A DNA stretch of 64,000 nucleotides from Spirochaetota bacterium. GTDB lineage: Bacteria > Spirochaetota > Spirochaetia > Treponematales > Treponemataceae. Positions 59,310 to 64,000 of this stretch are shown one piece after another. How positions within the stretch are numbered: position 1 is the first letter of the stretch; every line of letters starts with the position of its first letter. The translations under genes and the position numbers were made by a program. The notes beneath the pieces were generated by a model. It had not been told where the DNA came from and did not search any database. It saw only the letters and a program-made list of their open reading frames with translations. The DNA is taken from the NCBI GenBank assembly GCA_023443865.1, contig JAEZST010000010.1:62001-126000 (forward strand), given 5' to 3'.

Positions 59310-59740
59310 AGATATCCACCAGGGGGCGGTATGGCCTCCGTTTGCTCATCGACTTGGCCTTTAACACCGACGAAATCCACGTTTCGCTTTCCAGCGTGGC
59401 GGATCGCCAGCGAATTTCCGCGCGGTACCTGGAACAGGTCGCGGTTATTCTCAAGCGGGCCGGGTTTATCCGCTCGATCAAAGGGGCCTCCGGCGGCTAT
59501 ATTCTCGCGATGCCTCCCTCCGATATCGTGGTAGGGGACGTGCTTCGCGCCCTGGAGGGGGATATGTCCGTGGTGGAACCGCCGCGCCTCGATAAACCCG
59601 AAACGAAACTGCAGCGGTGCGTTCGGATCAACGTGTATGACAAACTGGATCAGCGCATTCTCGCGGTTATAAACAGCCAAACCCTGGCCAGCCTTGTCGG
59701 GGCGGGGAACGGCACGGAAACCCTTATGTACTATATTTAA
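59306..59740 (+). CDS. Rrf2-family regulator, CymR-like
   Basis: A 144-residue Rrf2 protein similar in layout to its neighbour (KISTRGRYGLRLLIDLAF, GASGGYILAMPPSDIVVGDV) but with a single Cys105 and no cluster triad. CymR-type Rrf2 proteins without a cluster control cysteine metabolism and pair with CysK; cysK follows directly. The start is GTG at 59306 overlapping the previous stop. Confidence 0.82.
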   Translation: MKISTRGRYGLRLLIDLAFNTDEIHVSLSSVADRQRISARYLEQVAVILKRAGFIRSIKGASGGYILAMPPSDIVVGDVLRALEGDMSVVEPPRLDKPETKLQRCVRINVYDKLDQRILAVINSQTLASLVGAGNGTETLMYYI

Positions 59741-59760
59741 AGCCGGAAACGGCTTTTTTT
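59741..59760 (+). terminator. Short intrinsic terminator after the Rrf2 pair
   Basis: AGCCG (59741-59745), loop GAAA, CGGCT (59750-59754), then T residues to 59760. Short stem. Confidence 0.7.
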
Positions 59761-59802
59761 GTTCGATAACCTATTAAAATGCTTGGAATAATAATAAAGT
59801 TC

Positions 59803-59831
59803 TTGACGAGCCTTGCCGAAGGTTATACTAT
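59803..59831 (+). promoter_or_regulatory. Promoter of the cysK operon
   Basis: TTGACG (59803-59808) with TACTAT (59826-59831) at 17 bases, or the overlapping TATACT (59824-59829) at 15. The A/T-rich sequence just downstream (59830-59857, containing ATATTAC and TACTAGGAAAC) is where an Rrf2 regulator could bind. Confidence 0.55.
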
Positions 59832-59867
59832 AAATATTACCATAATACTAGGAAACAGGGGGATGGT

Positions 59868-60788
59868 ATGGCTTTAGTGGAAAAAATTACCGATACGATC
59901 GGCAATACGCCGATGGTAAAAATTAACCGGATGAACGACGGTGGTGCGACGGTGTACGCCAAGCTGGAATATTTTAATCCCTTTTCCAGCGTGAAGGACC
60001 GGGCGGCCATATCCATGATCGAGACCGCCGAGGCCGCGGGTCGCCTCAAGCCCGGCTCTACCATCGTGGAACCCACCAGCGGCAATACCGGTATAGCCCT
60101 GGCGGCGGTGGCCGCGGTGAAGGGATACCGGGTCATCCTGACCATGCCGGACACCATGAGCGTGGAACGCAGAAAGCTTCTCCAAATATTCGGCGCGGAG
60201 CTTATTTTGACCGATGGCGCGAAGGGGATGAAGGGCGCGATAGAAAAGGCGAACGAGTTGGTCGCCTCGATTCCCGGCGCCTTTATGCCCCAGCAGTTCG
60301 AGAATCAGGCAAACCCCGCGGCGCATTACTCCCATACCGGACCCGAAATTTGGAACGATACGAACGGCTCGGTGGACATTTTCGTCGCCGGAGTCGGGAC
60401 CGGCGGTACCCTTACGGGGGTTGGCCGCTACCTCAAGGAAAAAAAGCCTTCGGTGAAGGTGGTCGCCGTGGAGCCCGCGGGCTCGCCCGTCCTTTCCGGC
60501 AAGGGCCCCGGCCCGCACAAGATCCAGGGTATCGGCGCGGGATTCGTGCCGGGAATCCTTGACCGTTCGGTGATCGACGAAATATACCTGACCGACGACG
60601 ATAAGGCCGGGACTACCGCGCGCCGGGCGGCCCGCGAAGAGGCGATTTTCGTCGGCATTTCCGCGGGCTCGGCCCTGGAAGCTGCGCTTGCCCTGTCCCG
60701 CAGGAGCGAAAACGCGGGGAAGACGATCGTGGTGCTGCTGCCCGATACGGGAGAGCGGTACCTTTCTACCTGGCTTTTCGATAATTGA
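59868..60788 (+). CDS. cysK: Cysteine synthase
   Basis: A 306-residue PLP enzyme: NPFSSVKDRAA (PLP Lys), EPTSGNTGIALA, GTGGTLTGVGRYLKE and a C-terminal GERYLST. It makes cysteine from O-acetylserine and sulfide in the cytoplasm. It leads an operon with metY and an HMA protein, behind two Rrf2 regulators. Confidence 0.93.
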   Translation: MALVEKITDTIGNTPMVKINRMNDGGATVYAKLEYFNPFSSVKDRAAISMIETAEAAGRLKPGSTIVEPTSGNTGIALAAVAAVKGYRVILTMPDTMSVERRKLLQIFGAELILTDGAKGMKGAIEKANELVASIPGAFMPQQFENQANPAAHYSHTGPEIWNDTNGSVDIFVAGVGTGGTLTGVGRYLKEKKPSVKVVAVEPAGSPVLSGKGPGPHKIQGIGAGFVPGILDRSVIDEIYLTDDDKAGTTARRAAREEAIFVGISAGSALEAALALSRRSENAGKTIVVLLPDTGERYLSTWLFDN

Positions 60789-60802
60789 ATTCGGAGGAAA
60801 AC

Positions 60803-62101
60803 ATGGCTCAGCGCATTGAAACCATCGCGGTTCACGGGGGGCAAAAACCCGATCCCGTCACGAAGGCCCGGGGCGTCCCCGTTTGGAGAACCTCGGCGTA
60901 CAATTTCGACTCGGCCCGGCATGGGGCCGACCTCTTTGCCCTGAAGGAGCTCGGCTTTATCTATTCCCGGCTCGGCGACCCGACCGGCGACATTCTGGAA
61001 AAACGTCTCGCCCTGATGGAAGGGGGCGCGGCGGCGGTCGTCACCGCGTCGGGAACCGCCGCGATCCATTATACGGCACTGACTCTCGCCAAGGCCGGCG
61101 ACGAAATCGTGTCGGCCTCGAACCTTTACGGCGGCACCTATACCATGTTCTCGGTCCTGCTGAAGGATCAGGGCATTACCGTGAAATTCGCCGACGTTAC
61201 CCGGCCTGAAACCTTCCGCGCCGCAATAACCGAGCGGACCCGGTTCCTCTATGCCGAAACCATCGGGAATCCCTCGCTGGACGTGGCGGACATCGCCGCC
61301 CTGGCGAAGATCGCCCATGAGCACCGCATTCCCCTGGTCGTCGATTCCACCTTCACCCCGCCGACCAATTACCGACCCATCGAGGACGGCGCCGACATCG
61401 TTATCCACTCCCTGAGCAAGTGGATCGGCGGTCACGGTTCGGCCATCGGCGGCGCGGTAATCGATTCGGGCCGCTTCGACTGGAAGAATTCCAACGTGCC
61501 CTTCTTTACCGAGCCCGACGCGAACTACCACGGCCTGCGGTGGGCGCTCGACCTTCCCGGGCCCCTCGCGCCCATCGCCTTCGCCCTCCGGTTCAGGACC
61601 GTTCCCCTGCGCAACCTCGGCGCCTGCCTCGCCCCCGATAACTCGTGGATATTCCTTCAGGGCGCCGAAACCCTGGCGCTCCGCATGGAACGGCATAACG
61701 AAAACGCCTTCGCCGTGGCAAAGTGGCTGAAAAGGCATCCAAAGGTCGCCTGGGTACGGTATCCGGGCCTCGAGGGCGATCCTTCCCACGCGGTGGCCTC
61801 GCGGCAATTCACGAAAGGCTTTGGGGGCATGGTGGTCTTCGGGCTCGCCGGCGCGGACGGCGAGGCGAAACTGGCTTCCGGGCGGTCCTTTATCGATTCC
61901 CTTTCCCTCATATCGCACCTGGCGAACGTGGGCGACACGAAGAGCCTGGCCATCCATCCGGGCACGACCACCCATTCGCAGCTCACCCCGGCCGAGCAGG
62001 TCGCGGCGGGAATTCCCCCCGAACTGATCAGGCTGTCCGTCGGGATCGAGCACGTGGACGATATCCTGGAAGACCTCGGCCGGGCGTTGGAAAAGGCGTG
62101 A
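60803..62101 (+). CDS. metY: O-acetylhomoserine sulfhydrylase
   Basis: A 432-residue Cys/Met-metabolism PLP enzyme: ETIAVHGGQKPDPVTKARG at the N-terminus, SASNLYGGTYTMF, and SLSKWIGGHG with the PLP Lys. The long insert-bearing form fits O-acetylhomoserine (thiol)-lyase, making homocysteine from sulfide. GGAGG is seven bases upstream. It overlaps the HMA gene (GTGA). Confidence 0.9.
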   Translation: MAQRIETIAVHGGQKPDPVTKARGVPVWRTSAYNFDSARHGADLFALKELGFIYSRLGDPTGDILEKRLALMEGGAAAVVTASGTAAIHYTALTLAKAGDEIVSASNLYGGTYTMFSVLLKDQGITVKFADVTRPETFRAAITERTRFLYAETIGNPSLDVADIAALAKIAHEHRIPLVVDSTFTPPTNYRPIEDGADIVIHSLSKWIGGHGSAIGGAVIDSGRFDWKNSNVPFFTEPDANYHGLRWALDLPGPLAPIAFALRFRTVPLRNLGACLAPDNSWIFLQGAETLALRMERHNENAFAVAKWLKRHPKVAWVRYPGLEGDPSHAVASRQFTKGFGGMVVFGLAGADGEAKLASGRSFIDSLSLISHLANVGDTKSLAIHPGTTTHSQLTPAEQVAAGIPPELIRLSVGIEHVDDILEDLGRALEKA

Positions 62102-62304
62102 AAAAGCTATTAACGATTTCCGGGATGGCCTGCGGTTCCTGCGGCATGCGGGTTAAGGCGGATCTTGAGGCGCTTCGCGGCATCAAGAGCGTCGAGGTAG
62201 ACGCCTTCCGGGGAACCGCCTTGGTGGAAGCCGAGGAATTCAGTTCGGTTTTAGTCGATCGGGCGATCAAAAAAGCGGGTTTTACCCTGGTAAAGATCGT
62301 CTGA
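62098..62304 (+). CDS. Heavy-metal-associated (HMA) domain protein
   Basis: A 68-residue CopZ-like protein with metal-binding GMACGSC (M-X-C-X2-C) and a ferredoxin-like fold pattern. It likely carries Cu+ or a related metal. Its GTG overlaps the metY stop, so it is coupled to sulfur-amino-acid synthesis. Confidence 0.82.
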   Translation: MKKLLTISGMACGSCGMRVKADLEALRGIKSVEVDAFRGTALVEAEEFSSVLVDRAIKKAGFTLVKIV

Positions 62305-62326
62305 TCGTCCCGAATCGCTTACGATC

Positions 62327-62355
62327 TGGACTCATTCCCGGCGCGCCGGTACAAT
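62327..62355 (+). promoter_or_regulatory. Promoter of the patatin gene
   Basis: TGGACT (62327-62332), 17 bases, TACAAT (62350-62355), then six bases to the ATG at 62362: leaderless layout. Confidence 0.55.
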
Positions 62356-62361
62356 GCCCGC

Positions 62362-63225
62362 ATGAAAACACGGGAACCCCTCCGCGGCGCCGCCCTCGTT
62401 CTCGAGGGCGGCGGAATGCGCGGCATTTATACCACCGGCGTACTCGATACCTTTTTGGACCTGGGCTATCATTTCGATTACGTAATCGGCGTGTCCGCCG
62501 GCGCGAGCCATGCACTTTCCTATATTTCGCGCCAGCGGGGCAGGGCCCGCCGGGTAAACGTGGAATATTGTACCCGCGGCGAATATATGGGCTTTCGCAA
62601 CCTCGTTCGCACCGGTTCCTATTTCGGCTTGGATTTTATGTTCCGCGCCATTCCCGAACGGTATGACCCCTACGATTTCTCGTCTTTCGAGCGGAACGTG
62701 GGGCGGTACGTCGTCGTGGTTACCAACATGATCACCGGACTGCCGGAATATCGGGAACCCCTGACCGGAGAAGGGCTTTTCGCCCCGGTCATCGCCTCCT
62801 GTTCCCTTCCCCTCGTGTCAAAGCCCGTCTTTCTCGACGGCGTTCCCTACTTAGACGGCGGGATCGCCGATTCCCTACCGATCGACCGGGTCGCGGCCGA
62901 CGGGTTTGAGCGGATGGTGGTGGTGCGAACCCAGCCGAAAGGCTACCGAAAGGGCGCGACCGGGGGTAAGGCCCTCTATCGGGCGATGTACCGTTCGTAT
63001 CCGCGCTTCGTCGAAACCCTTTCTACCCGAAACGAACGCTATAACGCTGCCCTTGACCGCCTCGACGCGCTGGAGGCAGAGGGGAGGGCGCTGGTCATCG
63101 CCCCCCGTCCCCAACCGGGGCTCGACCGCCTGGAACGGGACCCGAAGAGGCTGGACGGACTGTATCGGTCGGGTTTGTCCGATTCGGCGTCCGTGGCCCG
63201 ACGCGTCCTGGAATTCGCGCGGTGA
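62362..63225 (+). CDS. Patatin-like phospholipase
   Basis: A 287-residue patatin: oxyanion GGGMRGIYTTGVLD, nucleophile GVSAGAS (G-X-S-X-G), and the dyad Asp in YLDGGIADSLP. It resembles the YjjU/RssA-like bacterial group that hydrolyses acyl esters. No signal peptide. Its stop overlaps the next gene's GTG (63222-63225). Confidence 0.88.
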   Translation: MKTREPLRGAALVLEGGGMRGIYTTGVLDTFLDLGYHFDYVIGVSAGASHALSYISRQRGRARRVNVEYCTRGEYMGFRNLVRTGSYFGLDFMFRAIPERYDPYDFSSFERNVGRYVVVVTNMITGLPEYREPLTGEGLFAPVIASCSLPLVSKPVFLDGVPYLDGGIADSLPIDRVAADGFERMVVVRTQPKGYRKGATGGKALYRAMYRSYPRFVETLSTRNERYNAALDRLDALEAEGRALVIAPRPQPGLDRLERDPKRLDGLYRSGLSDSASVARRVLEFAR

Positions 63226-64000
63226 AAGGCAAGGCACGGGGGCGAAGGGCCCCGCCGCGTCCCGACGGAAAGGCCGTTACCGAAGGATTTAAGAACTTGC
63301 AGCGCGGACTGACCGGCGACCGCGGCTTGGTCGGAAAGTCCTATATGGACGATTCCGGCATGCTTACCGCTTACCTTGGATACTACTGGCCCGCTTCCCG
63401 GGCCCAGTGCCTCGCCATCCTTGACCGGATCGCCTTTCTCGAAAGACGTCGACCCGGAGCGTCCCTTCCCCTGCCGGTCAAAACCCTGATCGACGTAGGT
63501 TCGGGTCCCGGGCCCATCGCCGCCGCCTTCGCCTCCCGGGGGGCCACGCAGGTTTCCCTTCTGGACCAAAGCCCCGACGCCCTGAACTTAGCCCGGAAAA
63601 AAGTCGCCCTCGAAGGCGTTTCAACCCTTGCTTGCGATATCCGAAACCCCGATCCCGCCCGTATCGCCCGGTGGGGCGAGGCCGATTGCGTGGCCTTCGG
63701 CCATTCCCTCAACGAGTTATGGGCGCAGGCGGAGGACCGGGTATCGCTTCGCGCGCGGCTCGTTGAACGCTACGCGGCGGCGCTCGCGCCCGCGGGCTTC
63801 ATTCTGGTACTTGAGCCGGCGCTGCTGGGCACGAGCCGGGACCTTATCGCCGTGCGGAACCTTCTCGTCGCGAAGGGCTGGGAGGTTCTCGCCCCCTGCC
63901 CGGGCCGCGAACGGCTTCCCTGTCCCGCCCTGGAAGCGGGCCTTACCCACACGTGCCATGAGTCGGTCCGTTGGGACATTCCGGAAGAGACTTCCCGACT
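63222..64000 (+). CDS. Rsm22-like SAM-dependent methyltransferase, truncated by the window edge
   Basis: An open frame from GTG 63222 runs to the end (259 complete codons, no stop). A basic N-terminus is followed by LIDVGSGPGPIAAAFASRG (SAM motif I), HSLNELW and LVLEPALLGTSRD, and a Cys-containing tail, as in the Rsm22 family linked to small-subunit ribosome assembly. Coupled to the patatin gene by a four-base overlap. Confidence 0.75.
   Translation, partial: MKGKARGRRAPPRPDGKAVTEGFKNLQRGLTGDRGLVGKSYMDDSGMLTAYLGYYWPASRAQCLAILDRIAFLERRRPGASLPLPVKTLIDVGSGPGPIAAAFASRGATQVSLLDQSPDALNLARKKVALEGVSTLACDIRNPDPARIARWGEADCVAFGHSLNELWAQAEDRVSLRARLVERYAAALAPAGFILVLEPALLGTSRDLIAVRNLLVAKGWEVLAPCPGRERLPCPALEAGLTHTCHESVRWDIPEETSR

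Overview
The window is visibly GC-rich and densely coded, with many ATGA or GTGA stop/start overlaps and no intergenic gap above about 250 bases. The best fit is a treponeme-like spirochaete. This is inferred from gene content: YesM/YesN with Lpl-type sugar transport, a FeoB-associated Cys-rich peptide, a CPS1-like carbamoyl-phosphate synthase, bacterial alpha-2-macroglobulin with PBP1c, and several lipoproteins. An outer membrane is likely. No rRNA, tRNA, CRISPR array or insertion sequence was recognised.

Layout. 1-1.3 kb: a small iron-related membrane peptide, PpnP and a YgjV-like/GNAT protein. 1.3-9.4 kb (minus strand): argA, carA, carB, a MATE exporter and an arginase; CarA has lost its glutaminase residues and CarB is altered at several ligand positions. 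9.5-17.7 kb: alpha-2-macroglobulin and PBP1c, flanked by a 21-bp direct repeat. 17.8-23 kb: a periplasmic binding protein, an oxidoreductase, vapBC, D-Ala-D-Ala ligase, an HD phosphohydrolase and a Gph-like phosphatase. 23-26.7 kb: a histidine operon (hisG, hisB, an acetyltransferase, a hisA-hisI-hisE fusion) behind a complete attenuator with a His-rich leader peptide. hisD lies apart at 27.8 kb behind a large palindrome. 29-33.2 kb: two tandem diguanylate cyclases, an acyltransferase and a HAD phosphatase.

33.2-53.5 kb is a beta-1,3-glucan utilisation locus: a GH94/149/161-type phosphorylase, two ABC permeases and a binding protein, a CBM9-like lipoprotein, a glycosidase fused to a probable outer-membrane barrel, GH16 and GH64 lipoproteins, two carbohydrate-binding lipoproteins, and a YesM/YesN two-component system. 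Four promoters here, including that of the sensor kinase, share a 33-bp box at nearly constant distance from the -10, which suggests one autoregulated regulon. No transporter ATPase is present, so it is probably shared and encoded elsewhere.

53.5-64 kb: pdxA, an acyl-CoA ligase, a MscS channel, an rRNA methyltransferase, a single-domain response regulator, SlyX, a pair of Rrf2 regulators (one with IscR-like cysteines), cysK, metY, a metallochaperone-like HMA protein, a patatin, and a truncated Rsm22-like methyltransferase at the edge.

Across the window about a dozen genes have a -10 hexamer only 6-9 bases before the start codon, so their mRNAs should be leaderless or nearly so; others carry strong Shine-Dalgarno sites.
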